The notes under the pieces are model-generated. The model saw nothing but the letters and a program-made list of their open reading frames with translations. It ran no database searches and was not told the DNA's origin. Shown here one piece after another: positions 1 to 6,891 of a stretch of 26,559 nucleotides of DNA. Position 1 is the stretch's first letter; every line of letters starts with the position of its first letter. Origin of the DNA: an uncultured Eubacteriales bacterium (lineage in GTDB: Bacteria; Bacillota; Clostridia; Oscillospirales; Oscillospiraceae); the NCBI GenBank assembly GCA_905201305.1, contig CAJKNS010000002.1:1-26559 (forward strand). The letters are read 5' to 3'. The translations under genes were made by a program, and so were the position numbers.

Positions 1-695
1 TGAGGAAGCGCGCTATCCACTCCGTGCTCATTGCCGGCGGCGGCAACACCGCGGTCTACCTGACGGTTATGCTCCAAAAGGCGGGGCTTCAGGTGAAAAT
101 CATTGAAAACAGTCAGGCGCGCTGCGAAGAGCTGGCAGAGCTGGTACCCAAAGCCCACATCATCTATGGCGATTCCACGGACAAGCAGCTGCTCCAGGAG
201 GAGGGGCTCCGGGATGCCGAGGCCTTTGTCTGCCTCACCGGTTTGGACGAGGAGAACATCATGTTGGCTCTGTATGCCGAAAAGATCTCCAAGGCCAAGG
301 TCATCACAAAAATCGGCAGAATCAGCTTCGAGGAGGTGGTGGATGAGCTCCCCCTGGGCAGCGTCATCTATCCCAAGAATATCACCGCCGAAGTCATTGT
401 CCGGTATGTCCGCGCTCTGGAAAACGCCAGCGGCAACAATGTGGAAACCCTGTACCGGATGCTGGACGGCCGGGTGGAGGCCATGGAATTTGTGGTGCGC
501 CCCGGCTCCACCAATATCATCGGCGTGCCCCTCCAGCAGCTGGGACTGAAAAAGAATCTGCTGGTATGCAGCATCAACCGCCAGGGCAAAATCATCACCC
601 CCACCGGGCAGGATACCATCCAGGAGGGCGACATTGTGGTTGTGGTCACCACCCACAAGGGCATCCGGGATCTGGGCGACATAGTGAGGTACTAA
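1..695 (+). CDS. trkA: Trk potassium uptake regulatory subunit TrkA, 5'-truncated by window edge
   Basis: This is the cytoplasmic NAD(H)-binding regulatory subunit of a Trk/Ktr potassium transporter, which gates the TrkH membrane subunit. The reading frame is open to the left edge (codons start at base 3), so the 5' part is missing. About 231 residues remain. They hold the second RCK half of a full-length TrkA: a Rossmann fold starting at VLIAGGGNTAVYL (the glycine-rich nucleotide loop), an acidic residue at the end of the second strand (KIIE), a GDSTD segment, and a C-terminal TrkA_C domain ending QEGDIVVVVTTHKGI. The GTG at 24 could pass as a start, but the fold begins before it and full TrkA proteins are about twice this length, so truncation is the better reading. 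The stop is followed after one base by trkH, so the two are surely co-transcribed. Confidence 0.95.
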   Translation, partial: RKRAIHSVLIAGGGNTAVYLTVMLQKAGLQVKIIENSQARCEELAELVPKAHIIYGDSTDKQLLQEEGLRDAEAFVCLTGLDEENIMLALYAEKISKAKVITKIGRISFEEVVDELPLGSVIYPKNITAEVIVRYVRALENASGNNVETLYRMLDGRVEAMEFVVRPGSTNIIGVPLQQLGLKKNLLVCSINRQGKIITPTGQDTIQEGDIVVVVTTHKGIRDLGDIVRY

Positions 696-696
696 G

Positions 697-2142
697 ATGA
701 ACCTTTCCATGATTGCCTATATCGTCGGCGCGGTGATGGAAATTGAGGCAGGACTGATGCTGCTGCCTGCCCTGGTCGGTCTGATTTACGGAGAAAAAAG
801 CGCACTGTCCTTTGTCCTCTGCGCATTTGCCGCCGCCATAATAGGCGCCATCCCCATTCTTCGCAAGCCGAAGAATACCGCGATTTATGCCCGGGAGGGC
901 TTTGTGGCAACGGCCCTCAGCTGGCTGACCCTCAGCGCCGTGGGCGCTGTGCCCTTCTGCATGACCGGCCAGATTCCCCACTACATCAACGCCCTGTTTG
1001 AGATGGTCTCAGGCTTTACCACCACCGGCGCCAGCATTCTGTATGAAGTAGAATCCATGGATCACTGTATGCTGTTCTGGCGGAGCTTTTCCCACTGGAT
1101 TGGCGGCATGGGCGTTCTGGTGTTTATGCTGGCCATTCTCCCCATGGCAGGGGGGCAGAACCTCCACCTGATGCGGGCAGAATCCCCCGGCCCCACGGTG
1201 GGCAAGCTGGTGCCGAAGCTGCGCCAGTCCGCTATTTGGCTCTACGGCATCTATCTGGGACTGTCCATTGTGGACTTTATCCTGCTGTGCATCGGCAAAA
1301 TGCCCCCCTTCGAGGCGCTGTGTCTGACCTTGGGCCCAGCCGGTACCGGCGGCTTTGGTGTGCTGAATTCCAGCTATGCGGAATACTCCATGTTCTGCAA
1401 ATGGGTCACCACCGTTTTCATGGCCCTGTTCGGCATGAACTTCAATTTCTACTACCTGGTGATTTTGAGAAAAGTCAAGGACGCCGTAAAAATGGAGGAG
1501 ATCCGCTGGTATCTGATCGTGTTCTTCTTTGCCTCCATCACCATTCTGTTTGATCTGCGTTATGCCGGAATCCTGGGGAATGGCGCACAGACCGTGGACG
1601 CATTCTTCAGCGTCTCCTCGGTGATGACCACCACCGGTTACGCCACCGCGGACTTTAACCTCTGGCCCAGCTACAGCCGCACGGTATTGGTCATGCTGAT
1701 GTTCATAGGCGCCTGCGCAGGCTCCACCGGTGGCGGCATTAAGGTCAGCCGGCTTGTCATCTACATCAAGACACTGGCCCGGGAGCTGCGGCGGATGACC
1801 CATCCCCGTTCTGTCCGCCACATTCAGATGGACGGCAAAACCGTGGACGGCAGCGTGCTCCAGAACACCTTTGCCTATCTGGCGGTTTACGTGCTGGTAT
1901 TCGCCGTCTCTCTGCTGATCGTCAGCCTGGACGGACTCGATCTCACCACAAACTTCACCGCCATCGCCGCGACCTTCAACAACATCGGCCCCGGCCTGGA
2001 ACTGGTAGGCCCCACCGGGAATTTCGACTGCTATTCCTTCCTCAGCAAAATTGTCATGATTTTCGATATGCTGGCCGGACGGCTGGAGATCTATCCTCTG
2101 ATGATCTTCTTCCTGCCCTCCACCTGGAAGCGGCACAGCTGA
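697..2142 (+). CDS. trkH: TrkH-family potassium uptake membrane subunit
   Basis: This is the pore-forming integral membrane subunit of the Trk potassium uptake system, 481 residues, a normal length for the family. All four pore-loop (MPM) repeats can be seen by their filter glycines: SGFTTTGAS (about 105-113), GPAGTGGFG (about 213-221), VMTTTGYAT (about 309-317) and FNNIGPGLE (about 427-435). The GSTGGGIKVSRL segment near 343, typical of the region after the third repeat, is also present. Hydrophobic segments span the length. The ATG lies one base after the trkA stop, so translation is likely coupled and the partner TrkA is the cognate gating ring. A hairpin terminator follows the stop. KtrB is a related alternative, but the pairing with a double-RCK TrkA favours TrkH. 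Confidence 0.97.
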   Translation: MNLSMIAYIVGAVMEIEAGLMLLPALVGLIYGEKSALSFVLCAFAAAIIGAIPILRKPKNTAIYAREGFVATALSWLTLSAVGAVPFCMTGQIPHYINALFEMVSGFTTTGASILYEVESMDHCMLFWRSFSHWIGGMGVLVFMLAILPMAGGQNLHLMRAESPGPTVGKLVPKLRQSAIWLYGIYLGLSIVDFILLCIGKMPPFEALCLTLGPAGTGGFGVLNSSYAEYSMFCKWVTTVFMALFGMNFNFYYLVILRKVKDAVKMEEIRWYLIVFFFASITILFDLRYAGILGNGAQTVDAFFSVSSVMTTTGYATADFNLWPSYSRTVLVMLMFIGACAGSTGGGIKVSRLVIYIKTLARELRRMTHPRSVRHIQMDGKTVDGSVLQNTFAYLAVYVLVFAVSLLIVSLDGLDLTTNFTAIAATFNNIGPGLELVGPTGNFDCYSFLSKIVMIFDMLAGRLEIYPLMIFFLPSTWKRHS

Positions 2143-2153
2143 ATACGAGTCCA

Positions 2154-2189
2154 CAGGCAGGCTTTCCATTGCGCGGAAGCCTGCCTTTT
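2154..2189 (+). terminator. Intrinsic terminator after trkAH
   Basis: GGCAGGCTTTCC (2156-2167) pairs with GGAAGCCTGCC (2175-2185) with one bulged T, and TTTT follows. It lies 13 bases after the trkH stop and isolates trkAH from the next gene. Confidence 0.8.
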
Positions 2190-2266
2190 GCTGTCCTTAT
2201 AAAAAAATATTCCCTTGAGCTGCAACAGTTTTACGTGATTTGATAGCAATCTGTGCAAAACGATAC

Positions 2267-2295
2267 TTGCAATTGATGAAATGTTATCGTATTCT
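2267..2295 (+). promoter_or_regulatory. Candidate promoter of the beta-helix gene at 2336, with flanking inverted repeat
   Basis: TTGCAA (2267-2272), 17 bases, then TATTCT (2290-2295) gives a moderate sigma-A-type match, with a leader of about 35 bases before the GTG at 2336. A perfect inverted repeat ACGATA (2260-2265) / TATCGT (2285-2290) brackets the -35 element and touches the -10, so it could be an operator. The match is only 4/6 at each box, so the call is tentative. Confidence 0.4.
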
Positions 2296-2335
2296 CTAAT
2301 ATGTAGTTTGGATACAAACAAAAGGAGGTATTCCT

Positions 2336-4093
2336 GTGAAAACATTTCAGAAAGTAGAGGGTCAGTGGATCGTTCCGGAAACCACGGAGCTGTTTGGACT
2401 GACCATTTTCCCCGGCGCTTCTCTGGAAGCCCCCGAAGGAAAAACCCTGGTCATGACCGTCAACGGCGAGAGCGTTGCTCCCGCGCCCGGCAACTATGAG
2501 GGCGACATTGTGCTGGAGGTTCTGGACCCCATCCCCAACGGAAATTATCAGTTCCGCGCTGCGATTTATGCCGAAGGCGGCGCTGTGATCGAGGAAAAGT
2601 CCGCGCTGTCCGCTGTCATCGACGGCGAGGTCAAGGACGGCGAGTGCCTGGACGTCTCCATCACCAGCCGCGACGAGAACTTCAACGGCATCTGCGTGGG
2701 CGGCAAGGGTCCCTATACCGTTTCCGGCGCTGACGTCTCCCTGATGGGCAACGGCGGCAACGACTTCATTGGCTACGGCGCAGGTATTATGTCCGGCGAC
2801 GATGCGGTGCTGACCGTGGAGGATTCCTGTATCACCACCAAGGGCGCAGCCCGCGGCGCCATGTTCGCCGGCGGCAACTCCAAGCTCTATGTAAAGAACT
2901 GCGAAATTTCCGCGGAAGACGGCGTACTGCCCTGGGATTATGAGGACAACGTCATGCCCGGCAACATGCGCCGAGTCCCCTGGATGCTGGGTCTTCGGGG
3001 CAACTGCCGCGCCACCAACCTGGCGGATTATGCCGACGCGCTGTATGAAGACTGCACCATTACCTCCGAGGCTTGGGGTGTTATGTCTACCGACGGTGTT
3101 CGCCGCTGCCGTCTGAACCTTAAGAACTGCGACGTTGCCATCACCGGTCCCAGCGGCTACGGCGCTTTCTCCATCGGCGACTGCATCGACACCTTTGAAG
3201 ATTGCCGCATCGACGTTCCCGATTACGCGCTGATTATGGCAAACGAAACCGCATCCGGCGTGTTTAAGAACACCAAGGTAGATGCCGGTCGGTTTGCGGT
3301 AATGTGCTTCCGCAACGAGGGCGGCAAGCTGGTAATTACCGACGGCTCCGTGATGAACACCGATGAGACCACCGTTGTGGTCAAGGGCTGCGCGCCCATC
3401 ATCGAGGCAGACAACTGCGTGCTGTCCCCCGGCAACAGCATCATCCTTCAGGTGATGAACAGCGACGATCCCGGCAACCCCGCCGGCTACTACAAGGATC
3501 CCACCGAGGACGACACCTTCGATCCCGCTCATGACAACAAGACCGCACGGGAGACCTATGATGTCATTGCAACCTTCAAGAATATGACCGTTACCGGCGA
3601 CTTCTATAACGGCTCCACCGGCAAGAAGGGCGATACCGGTCCCAAAATGGAGATGGCACCTCCTCCCGGCGCCGGTCCTGGTCCCGAGGGTCCTGGTGGT
3701 CCTGGTGGTCCTGGTGGTCCCGGCGGCGGTCCTGGCGGTCCCGGTGCAAAGGGCAACGGCTACGACGGCGTTCGCAACATGGCGCTGACCTTTGACAACG
3801 CCACGGTCACCGGTATTATCTCCGCTTCTAAGGCGCTCCATCGCGTGGAGAAGGTCTTTAAGGACAACTGCGAGGAGTTGGGCGAGGTGGTCAACACCGC
3901 CCAGCCTGTGGTCAACAACGGCGTCATTGTCACTCTGAAAAACGGCGCAGTCTGGACAGTTGCAGGCACCTCCTACCTCAGCTCCCTGACCATCGACGAC
4001 ACCTCCAGCGTGGTTGGCACCCTGCTGGTAGACGGCAAGGAAACCGCTCTGGTTCCCGGCGTCTATACCGGCGCGCTGACCCTGACCATCTAA
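2336..4093 (+). CDS. Parallel beta-helix protein with Gly/Pro-rich segment, no signal peptide, function unknown
   Basis: The product is 585 residues. I recognise the fold type but not a characterised function. The GTG start follows AAAGGAGG (2321-2328) at good spacing, and an in-frame stop at 2297 leaves no room for an upstream signal peptide. Residues about 150-500 carry at least eight copies of a strand motif of the form hydrophobic-[KED]-[ND]-x-x-[IV] (VKNCEIS, YEDCTIT, LKNCDVA, FEDCRID, FKNTKVD, FKNMTVT, FDNATVT). Several are 25 residues apart, as expected for coils of a right-handed parallel beta-helix. A Gly/Pro-rich stretch lies at about 442-470. A short beta module (tryptophan, TSYL-like strand, VDG, PG-Y-G) occurs at both ends, about 10-62 and 540-585. 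It is transcribed alone, between a terminator and its own terminator. It shares motifs with the secreted protein at 24006. A surface or cell-wall role is inference and is complicated by the missing export signal. Confidence 0.85.
   Translation: MKTFQKVEGQWIVPETTELFGLTIFPGASLEAPEGKTLVMTVNGESVAPAPGNYEGDIVLEVLDPIPNGNYQFRAAIYAEGGAVIEEKSALSAVIDGEVKDGECLDVSITSRDENFNGICVGGKGPYTVSGADVSLMGNGGNDFIGYGAGIMSGDDAVLTVEDSCITTKGAARGAMFAGGNSKLYVKNCEISAEDGVLPWDYEDNVMPGNMRRVPWMLGLRGNCRATNLADYADALYEDCTITSEAWGVMSTDGVRRCRLNLKNCDVAITGPSGYGAFSIGDCIDTFEDCRIDVPDYALIMANETASGVFKNTKVDAGRFAVMCFRNEGGKLVITDGSVMNTDETTVVVKGCAPIIEADNCVLSPGNSIILQVMNSDDPGNPAGYYKDPTEDDTFDPAHDNKTARETYDVIATFKNMTVTGDFYNGSTGKKGDTGPKMEMAPPPGAGPGPEGPGGPGGPGGPGGGPGGPGAKGNGYDGVRNMALTFDNATVTGIISASKALHRVEKVFKDNCEELGEVVNTAQPVVNNGVIVTLKNGAVWTVAGTSYLSSLTIDDTSSVVGTLLVDGKETALVPGVYTGALTLTI
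3689..3745 (+). repeat. In-frame 9-bp tandem repeat (GGTCCTGGT) coding Gly-Pro-Gly
   Basis: Three exact copies of GGTCCTGGT at 3689-3715 are followed by a GGTCCCGGC variant and further degenerate copies to 3745. The unit is a multiple of three, so gain or loss of copies would change linker length without breaking the frame. Confidence 0.85.
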
Positions 4094-4101
4094 GGCAGCA
4101 C

Positions 4102-4135
4102 AAAACCGTGTCGGAATTTCTCCGGCACGGTTTTT
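4102..4135 (+). terminator. Intrinsic terminator of the beta-helix gene
   Basis: AAAACCGTGTCGGA (4102-4115) pairs with TCCGGCACGGTTTT (4121-4134) through one G-U wobble, with a 5-base loop and a T-run to 4135. It is a strong stem, eight bases past the stop codon. Confidence 0.92.
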
Positions 4136-4147
4136 CCATACTCCTGC

Positions 4148-4180
4148 AAAAATGACCTGCCGGAAATCCGACAGGTCATT
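4148..4180 (-). terminator. Intrinsic terminator of the solute-binding protein gene
   Basis: Read on the minus strand, AATGACCTGTCGG pairs with CCGGCAGGTCATT (13 pairs, one wobble, 4-base loop) and runs into TTTTT. It stands back to back with the plus-strand terminator at 4102-4135, so the two convergent genes each have their own stop signal. Confidence 0.9.
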
Positions 4181-4200
4181 TCTTGATCATGCTTTAGCGC

Positions 4201-5943
4201 TTACAGTCCGTAGGCTTCCTCATAGCGATCGTAGGCATCCTGATAGATGTCGATGCAGTCCTGAATGCCCATGCTCTTAATTTTCTCGATGAAGGCATCC
4301 CAATCAGAGTCGAAGTTGTACTCGCCCATGACGAACTTGAAGACCTCAGTGGAGGCATAGGTGGAGATATCGCTCCAGACATCGCCATACTCGGTGGACT
4401 CGTCATAGCTCAGCTCCACCTGTGCGGGGATGGTATAGAGGTCGTCGGAAGTCTCAGTCCACAGGTCCATGGCATCCAGGTTTGCCTGGGAGTATGCAGA
4501 GAAGATCCGGTCATAGTCCTGAAGGGTAGGAACGCAAGCCAGGGTGTAGTAGGTGGTGGCAAAGGAGATCATGGGGAACTCCTCATTGTGGAGCACCAGA
4601 TCCGTGAACTCTGGGTTGCCGTCTGCGTCATAGTTGAAGGAAACGCCCTCCTGACCATAGTTAGCAAGGACGCTGCCCTCCTTGGTGTACCAGAAGTCCA
4701 GCCAGGAGCAAGCCAGCTCAACATCCTCACAGCAGTCGGAGATGGAAACGTTCTTACCGGTAGCGGCAGTACCAATACGAGTGTCGCCAAAGTGGAAGGT
4801 CTCGCCCTCCTCCTTGACCGGCTCAGGCATTGCGCAGATCTCATAGCCCGGATCCAGCTCCTTGCCGGAGGTCATGTTGGAATCCATGTTATCGGACTGG
4901 GCATACCAGATGCCGGCATCGCCGCCCTGAATGTAGGTATCGGAGTTGGAAGTAAAGGGATCGTTGGACTCGGTGGCAAAGTCGGAGGCAATCAGACCCT
5001 CGCTGTACCACTGCGCAATCATCTGGAGATATTCCTTGTAGCCGTCGGACAGGAAGCCGTTATAAACGGTGCAGTCCTGAACATACATGTTGTGGGGATT
5101 GTCCTGATAGAAGCCCACGGAGCCAAGACCGCCGACAATGGAAGCGCCGGTGATCTGCGTGTCGCCCAACAGCAGCAGTGCACGCTTTGCGCCGAACTGC
5201 TCCTTGAAGCCAAGGAGTGCATCGTGCATCTCGTCATAGTTGGTGGGAACATCCATGCCCAGCTCGTCCAGCCAGTCCTTGCGGATCTGAAGACCGGCAG
5301 AAACCTTGTAGTCATCGGAAACGGTGATTACCTGGGGCATCTGCCCGTCTTCGTTGATGGCAAGGGTCTTGTAGTCGGAATAGTAGTCCAGCGTATTCCA
5401 GTAGTTGGGCAGCTCGTCCTCATAATCCATCAGGTCGATGGCGACACCGTCCTCGATCATGGCGCTGGAGCTGGTATACTGCTGGTCGGCGCCTGCCACC
5501 ATGTCGGTGATATCGCCGGACGCAATCATCAGCTGGAAGTTGGTCGCCAGAGACTCGTTGTTGACAATGGTGAAGTCGATATCAACACCGGTGATCTCTT
5601 CAGCATACTTGAATGCGTCAATGTCGTCGTAGCTGTTGACATTGAACATGGACATATAGCCAGGCAGCTCAACAAAGTAGGTCAGAGTCTCGCCGTCAGC
5701 CAGAGGCAGGCTTGCCTCGCCGGGCACAAACTCGCCCTTGTCTACAGTCTCAGCTGCGGAAGTCTCGCCCTCCTGGGTGGAATCAGCGGTTGCCGCCGTC
5801 TCTGCTTTCGGTGCCTCGGGTGCGGTGGATTCCGCAGCGGCACCGGTGGACTCAGCAGGAGCGGAGGACGCGCTATTGCCGCAGCCTGCCAGGCAGCCAA
5901 GCGCCATAGCCAGGACCAGCAGCATTGCAAATGCTTTCTTCAT
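4201..5943 (-). CDS. Extracellular solute-binding lipoprotein of an ABC importer (family 1 type), orphan
   Basis: This is a 580-residue exported lipoprotein that would capture a substrate outside the membrane and hand it to an ABC permease. The start is fixed by AGGAGG six bases before the ATG at 5943. It opens with MKKAF, a hydrophobic stretch and the lipobox LAGC, giving lipidated Cys21. An Ala/Glu/Ser/Thr-rich linker of about 60 residues follows, then the binding domain. The body resembles the large (about 500-580 residue) LplA/LipO-like binding proteins of Firmicutes, which are often linked to oligosaccharide uptake, for example in the NFQLMIASGDITDMV region. The substrate cannot be read from sequence. 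No permease, ATPase, glycosidase or two-component genes lie beside it, so its transporter partner must be elsewhere. It has its own promoter region with repeated operator-like boxes and its own terminator. Confidence 0.9.
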   Translation of the reverse strand: MKKAFAMLLVLAMALGCLAGCGNSASSAPAESTGAAAESTAPEAPKAETAATADSTQEGETSAAETVDKGEFVPGEASLPLADGETLTYFVELPGYMSMFNVNSYDDIDAFKYAEEITGVDIDFTIVNNESLATNFQLMIASGDITDMVAGADQQYTSSSAMIEDGVAIDLMDYEDELPNYWNTLDYYSDYKTLAINEDGQMPQVITVSDDYKVSAGLQIRKDWLDELGMDVPTNYDEMHDALLGFKEQFGAKRALLLLGDTQITGASIVGGLGSVGFYQDNPHNMYVQDCTVYNGFLSDGYKEYLQMIAQWYSEGLIASDFATESNDPFTSNSDTYIQGGDAGIWYAQSDNMDSNMTSGKELDPGYEICAMPEPVKEEGETFHFGDTRIGTAATGKNVSISDCCEDVELACSWLDFWYTKEGSVLANYGQEGVSFNYDADGNPEFTDLVLHNEEFPMISFATTYYTLACVPTLQDYDRIFSAYSQANLDAMDLWTETSDDLYTIPAQVELSYDESTEYGDVWSDISTYASTEVFKFVMGEYNFDSDWDAFIEKIKSMGIQDCIDIYQDAYDRYEEAYGL

Positions 5944-5991
5944 AATGTACCTCCTGTTCTTTTCCCCATACGCCGGGGATTTACATAAATC

Positions 5992-6020
5992 ATTATAATG
6001 CATCCCAGCGCGATATTCAT
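5992..6020 (-). promoter_or_regulatory. Candidate promoter of the solute-binding protein gene
   Basis: On the minus strand a perfect TATAAT (5997-5992) lies about 50 bases before the start codon. The hexamer 17 bases upstream is ATGAAT (6020-6015), a poor -35. A good -10 with a weak -35 suggests activator dependence, which would fit the repeated boxes further upstream. Confidence 0.55.
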
Positions 6021-6038
6021 CATGCAATACAGGCGCTT

Positions 6039-6152
6039 TTTGTTTCAAATGTGACCTTTTTTGCGGTACAAGACGCAATAATTGCGGTGATTCCAAAATT
6101 TTGATTCAAAATATGTGCAAATTGTGTAGATTTCAGGGAGATTTGTTTCAAA
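6039..6152. promoter_or_regulatory. Three TTTG[T/A]TTCAAA boxes plus a 13-bp palindrome upstream of the binding-protein gene
   Basis: The 11-mer TTTGTTTCAAA occurs at 6039-6049 and 6142-6152, and the perfectly palindromic variant TTTGATTCAAA at 6100-6110. Centre-to-centre distances are 61 and 42 bases, close to whole helical turns. Relative to the predicted start near 5985 the centres fall at about -59, -120 and -162. The same stretch holds the palindrome CGCAATAATTGCG (6074-6086) and TTGCGGT at 6061 and 6082, 21 bases apart. Gene-free bases 5944-6202 contain nothing else except a short GC hairpin (CGCC-GCA-GGCG followed by TTTT, near 6174-6190 on the minus strand) that might be a weak terminator for the CoA-transferase genes. 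Confidence 0.5.
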
Positions 6153-6202
6153 TTCATAACACCGCAATGGGTGTAAAACGCCTGCGGCGGTAAAAATCCG
6201 AA

Positions 6203-6877
6203 TTACTCGGTGACCATGCAACCAACCTTCTCGGGGATGATCAGCTTAGCACCGGTCTTTGCAACAACCTCGTCCACGGTAACACCGGGAGCGACCTCCA
6301 GCAGCTTAGCGCCCTCGGGAGTGATCTCGATAAGAGCCAGCTCGGAAACGATGTAGTTAATGCAGTGATAGCCGGTCAGAGGCATGTTGGTCTTCTCTAC
6401 GATTTTGGGGTTGCCCTTCTTATCGCAGTGGGTGGTCATAACGATGGTAACCTTGGAGCCGGTTACCAGGTCCATAGCGCCGCCCATACCAGCAGCGGTC
6501 TTGCCGGGGATCATCCAGTTTGCCAGGTTGCCCTCAGCGTCAACCTCATATGCGCCCAGAACGGTAGCATCGACGTGACCGCCGCGGATAAAGCCGAAGG
6601 AACGGAAGCTGTCGAAGCAGGAGCCGCCAACGCGCAGAACGGAGGGCTTACCGCCAGCGTCTACAACGTTGGGATCTGCATACTCGCCCTCCTTGGGGGC
6701 GCCAGTCAGACCAACAACACCATTCTCGGAGTCAACCCAAACATCCACGCCCTCGGGCAGGTAGTCCAGGCACTTGGTGGGCATGCCGATGCCCAGGTTT
6801 ACAACGTCACCATCCTTGAACAGGCGAGCAGTTCTGTAAGCGATCAGGTCCTTACCTGTAAGTTCCATAGCATTCAT
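6203..6877 (-). CDS. atoA: 3-oxoacid/acetoacetate-type CoA-transferase, subunit B (AtoA/CtfB-like)
   Basis: This is the beta subunit of a two-subunit family I CoA-transferase, which moves CoA between an acyl-CoA and a free acid such as acetate, butyrate or acetoacetate in the cytoplasm. At 224 residues it matches E. coli AtoA in length. The catalytic glutamate is visible in the VDSENG motif (Glu51), and NLGIGMPT, RGGH and GMGGAMDLVTGS are all family hallmarks. I chose the ATG at 6877 because the AGGAGG that overlaps the upstream stop codon stands nine bases before it. A TTG at 6883 would be only three bases from the same site. The gene follows its alpha-subunit partner directly, and stop and ribosome site overlap, so the two are translationally linked. 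The exact acid pair (butyryl-CoA:acetoacetate is a fair guess) cannot be fixed from sequence. Confidence 0.93.
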   Translation of the reverse strand: MNAMELTGKDLIAYRTARLFKDGDVVNLGIGMPTKCLDYLPEGVDVWVDSENGVVGLTGAPKEGEYADPNVVDAGGKPSVLRVGGSCFDSFRSFGFIRGGHVDATVLGAYEVDAEGNLANWMIPGKTAAGMGGAMDLVTGSKVTIVMTTHCDKKGNPKIVEKTNMPLTGYHCINYIVSELALIEITPEGAKLLEVAPGVTVDEVVAKTGAKLIIPEKVGCMVTE

Positions 6878-6891
6878 CTTCAAGTACCTCC

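Noticed and set aside
3660..3745. The Gly-Pro-Gly stretch as a collagen-like triple-helix domain
   Set aside because: Only about eight irregular G-x-y triplets are present and the phase breaks at GGG, too short for a stable collagen-like region. A flexible or polyproline-type linker is more likely.
2231..3841. A long open frame on the minus strand opposite the beta-helix gene (about 536 codons)
   Set aside because: It has no ribosome site and its translation is low-complexity Gly/Ala/His/Val without family features. It exists because codons of the real gene have GC-rich third positions that avoid stops on the other strand.
5944..6096. A longer N-terminus for the solute-binding protein, reaching upstream to 6096
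   Set aside because: The extension would cover the TATAAT box and ribosome site and would bury the lipoprotein signal peptide inside the protein. The ATG at 5943 has AGGAGG at ideal spacing.
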